Assembly (NCBI GenBank): GCA_964603125.1
Contig: CAZRUA010000087.1
Span: forward strand, 1 to 14,734
Origin: CAZRUA01 sp964603125
GTDB lineage: Bacteria; Bacteroidota; Bacteroidia; B-17B0; Aurantibacillaceae
Reading direction: 5' to 3'
Length of the DNA stretch: 14,734 bases
Shown: piece by piece, positions 1-6,321 of the stretch
Layout: every line of letters begins with the position of its first letter
How positions within the stretch are numbered: the first letter of the stretch is position 1
Notes under the pieces: generated by a model
Database searches by the model: none
Told to the model about the DNA's origin: nothing
What the model saw: the letters and a program-made list of their open reading frames with translations, nothing else
Position numbers and translations under genes: made by a program

Positions 1-1440
1 CAAAAAAAGTACTGCGATGAATATGCACTAAAAAACCAAATGCAGGTATTACAATATTTTGGAGGAACTTATGAAAGTGCCAAAAGCGATGAGCGAAAAG
101 AGTTTAATAAAATGCTGGGCTATGTTAAGTCGTTAAGAAAAAAGGTAGATTATATTTTGGTTTACAGCTTAGATAGATTTTCGAGAACTGGAGCAACAGC
201 AATTTATATTGCCTCAGAACTTAAAAAGATTGGAATTTCTATTATAGCTGTTTCTCAACCAATTGATACGAGTTCTCATACTGGGACATTCCAACAAGAC
301 ATACAGTTTATTTTTAATAAGTTTGATAATGACCAAAGAAGACAAAAAAGTATTGCTGGAATGAAAGAGCAATTGCTTTTAGGTAAATGGCTGGGAAATT
401 GTCCAATGGGTTACAAGTTTTTGCAAAGTGGTAAAGGAAAGGAAAAAAAACAAATTATAGGATTTGATGAGCATTCAGAAATCGTGAAGCAGCTTTTTGA
501 ATTAAGAAGTGTTGGATATACCTACGAACAATTATGTGCTAAATGTATAGGTGAGCAGGTAAGCATGACTAAGCAAAAACTTAGTGAGATATTTAGAAAT
601 CCATTTTATTGTGGCTTAATGTCCCACAAACTATTAGAGGGCAAATTGATAAAGGGAAATCATCCAGCTTTAATCTCCGAAGATTTATTTTTAAAGGTAA
701 ACCGCCAAAACAAAACCGACGGCTTTAAGGTAAACAAGTGCAACGATAATTTGCCTTTAAGAGTGTTTTTAGTTGATGAGGAAACAAGAGTACCTTATAC
801 GGGTTATTTAGCTAAAAAGAAAAACATTTACTATTACAAAGTAAATAAAGCAGGTGCTAAAGTAAATCGAAGTGCGAAAATGTTACATGGAAAATTTGAG
901 CAGCTTTTAAATCAATATACTGTTTCTCCGAGTTATGCTGAAGCGTTAAAAGCGCAATTAAAATGGACTTATGAAAAACTAAATGAAGATAAGATAAATG
1001 ACAAAATATCAGTTTCTAAAAAGCTAAGTGAAGTAAATGAGAAACTTACTTTATTAGAAAAAAGGTTAGCTTTTGGGGAGATAAATTCGGAGATTTTTTA
1101 CAAATTTTCGAGTGAATTATACGAGGCAAAAAAGGGCTTAGAAGATGAACTTGCCAATTTGAACGAAAAAATATCGAACCCGACTGAAATCATAAATTAC
1201 GCTGTTAAAATTGCCACGAAACTACCGTCAATATGGGAAAGTGGCAACTACCACGAAAAAAGGAGTTTTCAAAATATGCTATTTCCTGACGGATTAGGGT
1301 ATGATGCCAAAAAAGAGCAATATCGAACCCCAAGAATAAATTGTTTGTTTGGCTACATTAGTGAATTAGCAAGGGAAATGGAGCAAAATAAAAAAACCGA
1401 CCCTTCAAATTTCTTCAAAAGGTCGGTCTCCGTACCCGGG
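1..1440. mobile_element. Right end of an integrated element at tRNA-Leu
   Basis: The serine recombinase lies directly against the 3' end of a tRNA gene and reads toward it, a common layout for integrative elements that use tRNA 3' ends as attachment sites. To the right everything looks like ordinary chromosome (tRNA unit, parA, parB, prmC), so the element should extend leftward beyond the window. The crossover point is not visible, because only one copy of the tRNA 3' end is present. The boundary at about 1440 is my estimate, placed in the tRNA acceptor/T-arm region where one acceptor pair is mismatched. Confidence 0.55.
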
Positions 1441-1539
1441 ATCGGACTTGAACCGATACGTCTGTTAAGGACACAGGATTTTAAGTCCTGCGTGTCTACC
1501 AATTCCACCACCTGGGCATTATGGTTAAAGATGTTTTAA
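1..1539 (+). CDS. Large serine recombinase (integrase), 5'-truncated by the window edge
   Basis: Site-specific recombinase of the large serine family, expected to integrate or excise the mobile element lying to the left. The frame is open to base 1 (13 codons precede the first ATG at 40), so the start and the N-terminal catalytic serine lie outside the window. Counting from the ATG at 40: the rest of the resolvase domain runs to about residue 110, with the DRFSR arginine motif at 45-49. A Recombinase domain follows (about 115-225, with GNCPMGYKF and RNPFYCGLM), then a zinc-ribbon-like region (about 238-285, ending NRSAKMLH), then a charged coiled coil (about 315-380). The region that normally carries zinc-binding cysteine pairs has none here. 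From about residue 453 the frame reads through the tRNA terminator, and from about 465 through the antisense of tRNA-Leu, so the last ~45 residues are probably not a conserved domain. Family is sure; whether it is active cannot be seen. Confidence 0.9.
   Translation, partial: QKKYCDEYALKNQMQVLQYFGGTYESAKSDERKEFNKMLGYVKSLRKKVDYILVYSLDRFSRTGATAIYIASELKKIGISIIAVSQPIDTSSHTGTFQQDIQFIFNKFDNDQRRQKSIAGMKEQLLLGKWLGNCPMGYKFLQSGKGKEKKQIIGFDEHSEIVKQLFELRSVGYTYEQLCAKCIGEQVSMTKQKLSEIFRNPFYCGLMSHKLLEGKLIKGNHPALISEDLFLKVNRQNKTDGFKVNKCNDNLPLRVFLVDEETRVPYTGYLAKKKNIYYYKVNKAGAKVNRSAKMLHGKFEQLLNQYTVSPSYAEALKAQLKWTYEKLNEDKINDKISVSKKLSEVNEKLTLLEKRLAFGEINSEIFYKFSSELYEAKKGLEDELANLNEKISNPTEIINYAVKIATKLPSIWESGNYHEKRSFQNMLFPDGLGYDAKKEQYRTPRINCLFGYISELAREMEQNKKTDPSNFFKRSVSVPGIGLEPIRLLRTQDFKSCVSTNSTTWALWLKMF
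1385..1427 (-). terminator. Intrinsic terminator of the tRNA-Gly/tRNA-Leu unit
   Basis: On the minus strand a perfect 7-bp stem (ACCGACC at 1427-1421 with GGTCGGT at 1402-1396) encloses an 18-nt loop and is followed by an uninterrupted T run and a second T-rich stretch down to 1385. It starts five bases after the tRNA-Leu discriminator. There is no T run on the plus strand, so it acts only for the tRNA transcript. It lies inside the recombinase reading frame. Confidence 0.85.
1433..1517 (-). tRNA. tRNA-Leu (anticodon UAA)
   Basis: Class II tRNA of 85 nt. The minus strand gives a 7-bp acceptor arm, D arm, anticodon stem CAGGA/TCCTG around loop CTTAAAA (anticodon TAA), a long variable arm, T arm ATCGG-TTCAAGT-CCGAT, and discriminator A. 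CCA is not encoded; CGG follows. G1-U72 is normal for this tRNA (E. coli has it too), but position 5 (A) faces position 68 (C), an unpaired acceptor position. The 3' end faces the recombinase gene and is the likely attachment site. It decodes UUA, a frequent codon in this AT-rich genome. Confidence 0.97.
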
Positions 1540-1547
1540 ATCTTTTG

Positions 1548-1620
1548 AGCGAAAGACGGGTCTCGAACCCGCGACCTTAACCTTGGCAAGGTTATGCTCT
1601 ACCAACTGAGCTACTTTCGC
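1548..1620 (-). tRNA. tRNA-Gly (anticodon GCC)
   Basis: A 73-nt tRNA with a perfect acceptor stem GCGAAAG/CTTTCGC, D arm GCTC/GAGC, anticodon stem TAACC/GGTTA with loop TTGCCAA (anticodon GCC), T arm with loop TTCGAGA, and discriminator U as is usual for bacterial tRNA-Gly. CCA is not encoded. It sits 30 nt upstream of tRNA-Leu in the same direction, so the two are probably one transcript. Confidence 0.97.
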
Positions 1621-1628
1621 TTGTTACT

Positions 1629-1669
1629 CGAAAGCTCTACCTCTGCCGCGGCAGATGAGCTACTTTCGC
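1629..1669 (-). pseudogene. tRNA-Gly 5' fragment carrying a 14-bp palindrome
   Basis: The minus strand repeats the first 14 nt of the neighbouring tRNA-Gly exactly (GCGAAAGTAGCTCA, 1669-1656). Then, in place of the D-loop bases GTT, it has the perfect palindrome TCTGCCGCGGCAGA (1655-1642). It resumes with GGTAGAGC (1641-1634), identical to the tRNA, and then diverges. There is no anticodon or T arm, so it cannot be a working tRNA. The piece could fold on its own: GCTC pairs with GAGC and CGAAA with TTTCG around the palindrome. It lies between the putative promoter and tRNA-Gly and would be part of the precursor leader. Confidence 0.75.
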
Positions 1670-1710
1670 TTTTAATGCTTTTTTAAGAACAATCTCCCAA
1701 ATTGGGGATG

Positions 1711-1741
1711 CAAAAATACATAATTATTTTTGTTTACAAAA
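1711..1741 (-). promoter_or_regulatory. Putative Bacteroidota-type promoter of the tRNA unit
   Basis: On the minus strand TTTTG (1741-1737) and TATTTTTG (1718-1711) are 18 bp apart, close to the Bacteroidota sigma-ABfr consensus of TTTG, about 19 bp, TAnnTTTG. It points at the tRNA fragment, tRNA-Gly and tRNA-Leu. The -7 box is a full match to TAnnTTTG. Confidence 0.6.
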
Positions 1742-1749
1742 TTTTTTTT

Positions 1750-2268
1750 CTAAAATTTTAAAAATCCTTGTATTTGCAAGGTTAACACAGCTCTCGTATC
1801 TTCATTCAAATCCCCATTTTCGGTGTATTGTTTATCAATTAACGACACTGGAATTTTAATTCCATAAACATTACAACGTAAATACTGCAAAATAAGCGTT
1901 AACAAGTCAATTCCACGTAAATTACCCGCTCTACCAGCTGCAACCCCCACTAAAGCAACTTTCTTTTCCCACCAAGTTTTAGGTGTTACAGCGTCTAAAA
2001 ACACCTTTAAAATACCAGGAAATCCTCCATTGTATTCAGGAGCTATAAAAACTATCTTATCTGCATTAACAATATACTTTTCAATTTGCTGGTTAAATCC
2101 CTCGCTCCTATTACCATAAAGCTCGGTAAAAGCAACAGTATGAGGCAATTCTTCTAATGAAAAAATTTGACACTCAACCCCATGTTCGTTGAGTATTTTG
2201 GCATATTGTTCACTTAATTTTTTTGTGTGACTATTAGGTCTATTTGTTGAAGAAATTATTGTAATCAT
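1750..2268 (-). CDS. NADPH-dependent FMN reductase family protein
   Basis: Flavodoxin-fold oxidoreductase of 172 aa, the usual size for the NADPH-dependent FMN reductase family (chromate/azo-reductase-like proteins). It is expected to be cytosolic and to transfer electrons from NAD(P)H through bound FMN. The N-terminal phosphate-binding loop ISSTNRPNSHT (residues 5-15) follows the first beta strand, and the family motif PEYNGGFPGILKVFLD spans 77-92. A glycine-rich stretch GVAAGRAGNLRG (108-119) matches the third FMN-contacting loop. It has no signal peptide. It is transcribed alone, divergent from the metallo-hydrolase gene with 126 bp between starts, and its stop is close to the tRNA promoter. 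The true substrate cannot be read from sequence. Confidence 0.88.
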   Translation of the reverse strand: MITIISSTNRPNSHTKKLSEQYAKILNEHGVECQIFSLEELPHTVAFTELYGNRSEGFNQQIEKYIVNADKIVFIAPEYNGGFPGILKVFLDAVTPKTWWEKKVALVGVAAGRAGNLRGIDLLTLILQYLRCNVYGIKIPVSLIDKQYTENGDLNEDTRAVLTLQIQGFLKF

Positions 2269-2348
2269 AGTTATTATTATTAACAGTTTTTTTGTTTAAA
2301 AGTTTGGTCTTTTGTTATTAATGCAAAAAAAATAAGCCCAATTAAAAG

Positions 2349-2360
2349 CGTAAATTTACG
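2349..2360. repeat. 12-bp palindrome in a divergent intergenic region
   Basis: CGTAAATTTACG is a perfect palindrome about 35 bp upstream of the hydrolase start. It also contains TAAATTTA, one base from the Bacteroidota -7 consensus on the plus strand. It may be a promoter element or an operator; no clear -33 box accompanies it. Confidence 0.3.
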
Positions 2361-2394
2361 AACTTATTTATTAGCGAGTTTATTAAATATTACT

Positions 2395-3075
2395 ATGGAA
2401 ATTACTTATTACGGACATTCTTGTTTTGGGGTTAAAATTGCGGGCAAAAATATTCTTTTCGACCCATTTATTTCTCATAACGAGTTGGCGAAAAATATTG
2501 ATAAAGATAAAGTGGAGGCGGATTATATTTTAATAAGCCATGGCCACGAAGACCACACGGCTGATGCAGTTTCGATTGCAAAACGCACGGGTGCAAAAGT
2601 AATTGGAGCTTGGGAAGTAACCAACTGGATTGCAAAACAAGGGGTAAGCAACATTCACCCCATGAACACTGGTGGTAAAGTGAAAATGGATTTCGGTAAT
2701 GTTAAATGTGTTAAAGCAGAACACTCGAGCAGTATGCCAGACGGAAGCTACGGTGGAAATCCAATGGGTTTTGTGATTGAAAGTTCGGAAGGTAATTTTT
2801 ATTATGCTGGAGACACTGCCCTAACCTACGACATGAAACTAATTGGCGAATATAGAAGCATTAACTTTGCGTTTTTACCTATTGGAGATAACTTTACCAT
2901 GGGTGTTGATAATGCGATTATAGCTTCCGATTTCATTAATTGCAATAACATTATTGGAATGCACTACGATACTTTTGGTTATATAAAAATTAATCAAAAA
3001 GAAGCAATAGATAAATTTAATCATACTGGCAAACAATTAACCTTAATGGAAATTGGCCAAACAATAAAAATGTAA
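2395..3075 (+). CDS. UPF0173-type metal-dependent hydrolase (metallo-beta-lactamase fold)
   Basis: Single-domain metallo-beta-lactamase-fold hydrolase of 226 aa, matching the UPF0173/YtkL-like group in length and motifs. The two-metal site is complete: H49-G-H51-E-D53-H54, then H110, D140 (YYAGDTAL) and H190 (GMHYDTFG). The N-terminal YYGHSCF and LFDPF strands are also typical. It has no signal peptide, so it is expected in the cytosol; the physiological substrate of this group is not established. The stop is only 10 bp before parA, so it is probably the first gene of the parA-parB transcript. Confidence 0.9.
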   Translation: MEITYYGHSCFGVKIAGKNILFDPFISHNELAKNIDKDKVEADYILISHGHEDHTADAVSIAKRTGAKVIGAWEVTNWIAKQGVSNIHPMNTGGKVKMDFGNVKCVKAEHSSSMPDGSYGGNPMGFVIESSEGNFYYAGDTALTYDMKLIGEYRSINFAFLPIGDNFTMGVDNAIIASDFINCNNIIGMHYDTFGYIKINQKEAIDKFNHTGKQLTLMEIGQTIKM

Positions 3076-3085
3076 CGAATACCAG

Positions 3086-3916
3086 ATGGGAAAAATAATA
3101 GCAATAGCAAATCAAAAAGGTGGAGTTGGAAAAACTACTTCGGCAATTAATTTAGCAGCAAGTTTAGCTGTTTTAGAATTTAAAACTCTATTAATTGATG
3201 CCGACCCGCAAGCCAATGCAACATCAGGTGTAGGTTTTGATCCTCAAAATATTAAAACAAGTATCTACGAATGTATTTTGGATGAAGCTAATCCAAAGGA
3301 TATCATCTTAACTACTGAAACACCAAACTTATATCTGCTTCCTGCACATATTGATTTGGTTGGTGCTGAGATTGAATTAGTGAAACTACCAAACCGAGAG
3401 CACATGATGAAAAATGCTCTTGCTAAAATAAAAAACGATTATGATTTTATTATCATTGATTGTAATCCTTCGTTAGGCTTAATTACTTTAAACTCTCTAA
3501 CAGCAGCTGATTCGGTTATAGTGCCAGTGCAATGCGAATACTTTGCATTAGAAGGGATGGGAAAATTATTAAACACAATTAAAATTGTTCAATCTAATTT
3601 AAATCCAAATTTAGATGTAGAAGGAATTCTATTAACCATGTATGATGCTCGTTTACGCTTAAGTAATCAAGTGGTAGAAGAGGTGAAAACACATTTTCAA
3701 ACAATGGTTTTTGACACAATTATTCAACGTAACACTAAATTAGGTGAAGCACCAAGTTTTGGTAAAACCATTATCAATTACGATGCAGCCAGCAAAGGTT
3801 CAGTAAACTACTTAAACTTAGCGCGCGAAATTTTACAGAAGAATGGCTTAACCAAAATTAGCAACGAAGATAGAATGATTCAGATGGATGAAGAGTCTGA
3901 AGAATTAGAAGGATAA
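3086..3916 (+). CDS. parA: ParA/Soj chromosome-partitioning ATPase
   Basis: Deviant Walker-type ATPase of 276 aa that dimerises on DNA with ATP and works with ParB to segregate the chromosome. The deviant Walker A motif KGGVGKTT is at 11-18 with the signature lysine K11. The A' region LLIDADPQANAT is at 35-46 and Walker B IIIDCNPSLG at 122-131. The usual DCPPSLG has asparagine instead of the first proline here, a mild deviation. QRNTKLGEAPSFGKTI (214-229) is the conserved C-terminal signature of chromosomal ParA. The acidic tail EESEELEG is unremarkable. It lies 10 bp after the hydrolase and 51 bp before parB. Confidence 0.97.
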   Translation: MGKIIAIANQKGGVGKTTSAINLAASLAVLEFKTLLIDADPQANATSGVGFDPQNIKTSIYECILDEANPKDIILTTETPNLYLLPAHIDLVGAEIELVKLPNREHMMKNALAKIKNDYDFIIIDCNPSLGLITLNSLTAADSVIVPVQCEYFALEGMGKLLNTIKIVQSNLNPNLDVEGILLTMYDARLRLSNQVVEEVKTHFQTMVFDTIIQRNTKLGEAPSFGKTIINYDAASKGSVNYLNLAREILQKNGLTKISNEDRMIQMDEESEELEG

Positions 3917-3923
3917 AATTACA

Positions 3924-3939
3924 TTCCCTTAAATGGGAA
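3924..3939. repeat. Small inverted repeat between parA and parB
   Basis: TTCCC and GGGAA flank a 6-nt loop, a 5-bp hairpin eight bases after the parA stop. No T run follows, so it does not look like a terminator, and it does not match the canonical parS sequence. It could tune the parA:parB ratio or be chance. Confidence 0.3.
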
Positions 3940-3967
3940 AATTGAGGATAAATAAAGAATAGAAAGC

Positions 3968-4861
3968 ATGTCAAAAAAATCATCATTAGGAAGAGGATTA
4001 GGAGCATTATTAGAAAATGCAAAAACAGATATTACCACTAAAGAAACTGGTGAAGGTGCTGTTGTTGTTGGAACTGTAGCTTTGTTAAAAGTGAGTTCAA
4101 TTGAAGTGAATCCTTTTCAGCCACGTACTCATTTTGAAGAAATTGCTTTACAAGAATTAGTTGAATCGATTAAAGTACACGGGATTATTCAGCCAGTTAC
4201 AGTGCGTAAACTAGGTTATGATAAATACCAATTAATATCTGGTGAGAGAAGATTTAGAGCTTCGCAATTAGCAGGTTTAACCGAAGTGCCAGCTTATGTG
4301 CGCATAGCTAACGATCAAGCAATGCTTGAAATGGCTTTGGTTGAAAACATTCAACGTCAGGATTTAGATGCTATTGAAGTGGCTTTAAGTTACAAACGTT
4401 TAATTGATGAATGTAATTTAACTCAAGAAGAATTAGCCCAAAAGGTTGCCAAACAGCGTTCTACTGTAACTAACTTTTTACGTTTATTAAAACTTCCTGC
4501 TGAAATTCAAGTTGGAATCCGTGATAAACAAATTAGTATGGGGCATGCACGTGCTTTGATTAACATTGAAGATAAAGATTTGCAATTAGCGCTTTTTGGT
4601 AAAATTGTTGAAGAAGAATTATCTGTACGTGATGTTGAAGAACTAGCGAAAGGAAATAAAGTTAAAACTAAATCGCGCTTAGCAACAGCCGCTAAAGGTG
4701 AATTGAGCTTTAATGATAAAAAAATTGCAAGTAAACTAGAAAAAATATTTAATAGCAGTGTTACATTTAAACGTTCGGCTAAGGGTAATGGAAATATTAC
4801 TTTAAGTTTTAGTAACGATACAGAATTAGAACATATTCTATCATTTTTTGATGTTCAATAA
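3968..4861 (+). CDS. parB: ParB/Spo0J chromosome-partitioning protein
   Basis: CTP-dependent DNA clamp that loads at parS and stimulates ParA; 297 aa, the usual length for a chromosomal ParB. The N-terminal motif LGRGLGALL (7-15) is the conserved ParA-contacting segment. The ParB N-terminal domain spans about 44-112, with NPFQPR (48-53), the HGIIQPVTVR box (71-80) and the CTP-binding GERRFRAS box (92-99). ENIQRQDLDAIEVA (126-139) leads into a helix-turn-helix at about 150-175 (LTQEELAQKVAKQRSTVTNFLR), which binds parS. The C-terminal dimerisation domain spans about 245-297. Its stop overlaps the ATG at 4851 of the next gene. Confidence 0.97.
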   Translation: MSKKSSLGRGLGALLENAKTDITTKETGEGAVVVGTVALLKVSSIEVNPFQPRTHFEEIALQELVESIKVHGIIQPVTVRKLGYDKYQLISGERRFRASQLAGLTEVPAYVRIANDQAMLEMALVENIQRQDLDAIEVALSYKRLIDECNLTQEELAQKVAKQRSTVTNFLRLLKLPAEIQVGIRDKQISMGHARALINIEDKDLQLALFGKIVEEELSVRDVEELAKGNKVKTKSRLATAAKGELSFNDKKIASKLEKIFNSSVTFKRSAKGNGNITLSFSNDTELEHILSFFDVQ

Positions 4862-5534
4862 ATTGAATAAGAACTTAAAAATACAATTTACTCAACACGG
4901 GCCTTTGCAATTAAAGGCCTTTGTTTTTATTTTGATTTTACTATCATGTAATTTTGGTTTTTCTCAATTTAATTTGAATCGCTTAGAGTTTCATAAAAAC
5001 AACTCAAGTTATTTTGATAAAGAATTAATAGGCGACACCGTAAAACAAACTACACCAAAAAGAAATACTAGAGCTGTAAAAGCTACCATTTTTTCCGCTT
5101 GTTTACCTGGCCTTGGGCAAGCTTACAACAAAAAATACTGGAAAATTCCAATTATTTATGCCGGCCTAGGAGGTTTTGGTTATTTATTTGTAAAAAACAA
5201 TGTTAAATACATTAAATACCGAAATGATTTAAAATACGAGAATGATGATGATGCAAGCACACTAAACTCAAGTCCTTACAACACACAGCAGCTTATTATT
5301 CTAAAACATCGTTATCGTAGGTATCGAGATTTATCAATCATTGGTGGTTCAATTGTTTACATACTAAATATTTTGGATGCCAATGTTGATGCACATCTTT
5401 ACAATTTTGATGTAAGTGATAATTTAAGTTTAAATATTAAACCTTATGCAGATTACCAGACTTCTTTTTCAACTGGTTTGCAATTGAATTTAAATTTTCA
5501 CACACCTAAAAAGAAATCTGTCTTTGGTTTTTAA
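4851..5534 (+). CDS. DUF5683 family protein, secreted/membrane
   Basis: Bacteroidota-specific DUF5683 protein of unknown function, typically next to parA-parB. Family landmarks, numbered from the ATG at 4851: SACLPGLGQAYNKKYWKIPIIY (82-103), a hydrophobic stretch AGLGGFGYLFV (104-114), YRRYRDLSIIGGSIVYILNILDANVDAHL (155-183) and FDVSDNLS (186-193). Two membrane-associated segments are plausible at about 98-115 and 162-175. The start is uncertain. ATG 4851 overlaps the parB stop but leaves about 20 polar residues before a signal peptide; TTG 4905 would give a compact signal peptide, MQLKAFVFILILLSCNFGFS, cleaved before Q. LLSC also resembles a lipobox. An intrinsic terminator lies inside this start region. 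It is convergent with the methyltransferase gene. Confidence 0.88.
   Translation: MFNKLNKNLKIQFTQHGPLQLKAFVFILILLSCNFGFSQFNLNRLEFHKNNSSYFDKELIGDTVKQTTPKRNTRAVKATIFSACLPGLGQAYNKKYWKIPIIYAGLGGFGYLFVKNNVKYIKYRNDLKYENDDDASTLNSSPYNTQQLIILKHRYRRYRDLSIIGGSIVYILNILDANVDAHLYNFDVSDNLSLNIKPYADYQTSFSTGLQLNLNFHTPKKKSVFGF
4899..4935 (+). terminator. Intrinsic terminator after parB, inside the DUF5683 leader
   Basis: GGCCTTT (4900-4906) pairs perfectly with AAAGGCC (4913-4919) around loop GCAATT, and a G-U pair can extend the base. A long T-rich run follows from 4920. This is a textbook intrinsic terminator for the parA-parB transcript, 38 bases after the parB stop. It falls inside the coding frame of the signal peptide of the next gene, so it either limits read-through or indicates that DUF5683 starts downstream. 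Confidence 0.75.
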
Positions 5535-5559
5535 TGCTTTTATTAATCTATAAGCATTA
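5532..5559. repeat. 8-bp hairpin between convergent genes
   Basis: TAATGCTT (5532-5539) and AAGCATTA (5552-5559) are perfect inverted arms with a 12-nt loop. The hairpin includes the DUF5683 stop codon and ends three bases before the stop of the convergent methyltransferase. Neither strand has a T run, so it is at best a weak bidirectional terminator or an mRNA 3'-end stabiliser. Confidence 0.45.
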
Positions 5560-5561
5560 CA

Positions 5562-6320
5562 CTACTCAATAATTATAGCCACTTGATAATAATTGTTAAT
5601 GGCTGCAATCAACTTGGTTTTTACATAATACGATTCGCAGAACAATTTAAAAGCATAGTACTCGTGATTTGGCACATTAAATTCGTCAAAAAACAATATA
5701 TCGCCTTTTTTTAAGTAAGGTGCCATGCTTGTTAATGCAAATAAGGTTGAAGTAAACAAATCAGCATCCAAATGAATAATTTTCTTTTTACCATTATTCA
5801 ATTTAGCTTTTTCTAAAAAACCAGGAACAGATTGCTGGAAAAGACCTTTTACAAATTCCCCTCTTTTATCTTCCAGCACAGGCATATTAGCTGCCATATC
5901 GCCTTTATTAAATGTACCCCAAGCTTCGGGCAAACCTTCAAAAGTATCAAAACCATAAAACTTTGCATTCTCATTCACACAATTGTCCATCCACCATTTA
6001 AATGAATTACCACCGCAAACACCAAATTCTAAATAATCAAATGCCTCATTTTTAAGATTATACTTATCCACCACGTAGGCATACATTTCATAACGCTTAG
6101 CAGTATTACGCTTATAAGTAAAAAAGTCATTCATAATGTCTTTCTTATCTTGTTGTGAAATCCACTTTGTCATTCCCAAAATATTAGAAATCGACAAAAA
6201 AGGATGTCTAAGCCAGCCTAAAAAGGTATGAGGACGCATTAAAAGCACAAACCCCTTAAGGCGTGCATTCCATATAATAATTGTATTTTTCATTTTAACA
6301 TAATTTTTTGTCCAAAGCAC
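5562..6320 (-). CDS. TylF/MycF-like SAM-dependent O-methyltransferase
   Basis: Class I SAM methyltransferase of the TylF/MycF (macrocin O-methyltransferase-like) group, 252 aa. Motifs: YLEFGVCGGNSFKWW (96-110, SAM-binding glycine loop), FYGFDTFEGLPEAW (121-134, acidic residue for the SAM ribose and a GLPE loop), IIHLDADLFTST (181-192, the metal-binding HLDADL motif) and GDILFFDEF (206-214). In known members the acceptor is a sugar hydroxyl; in Bacteroidota, relatives often belong to surface polysaccharide loci, so a sugar substrate is plausible but inferred. The ATG at 6293 (starting MKNTIII) is an alternative start; the 6320 start sits right after a hairpin. It stands alone on the minus strand, between DUF5683 and the divergent operon. 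Confidence 0.85.
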   Translation of the reverse strand: MLWTKNYVKMKNTIIIWNARLKGFVLLMRPHTFLGWLRHPFLSISNILGMTKWISQQDKKDIMNDFFTYKRNTAKRYEMYAYVVDKYNLKNEAFDYLEFGVCGGNSFKWWMDNCVNENAKFYGFDTFEGLPEAWGTFNKGDMAANMPVLEDKRGEFVKGLFQQSVPGFLEKAKLNNGKKKIIHLDADLFTSTLFALTSMAPYLKKGDILFFDEFNVPNHEYYAFKLFCESYYVKTKLIAAINNYYQVAIIIE

Positions 6321-6321
6321 A

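Noticed and set aside
1694..1710. Near-palindrome CCCAAATTGGGG as a terminator for the FMN reductase gene
   Set aside because: The stem is short with almost no loop and no T run follows in the gene's direction; it lies downstream of the tRNA promoter box and is more likely transcribed leader.
2530..2724. Minus-strand open frame inside the metallo-hydrolase gene
   Set aside because: It lies within a gene with a complete metal site; no motif or start context supports it.
4550..4557. CACGTG core inside parB (and another near 7574) as candidate parS
   Set aside because: The flanks do not match the TGTTTCAC half-sites; both are within coding sequence and look like chance.
5532..5559. Hairpin between DUF5683 and the methyltransferase as an intrinsic terminator
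   Set aside because: Neither strand has a T run after the stem; kept only as an inverted repeat.
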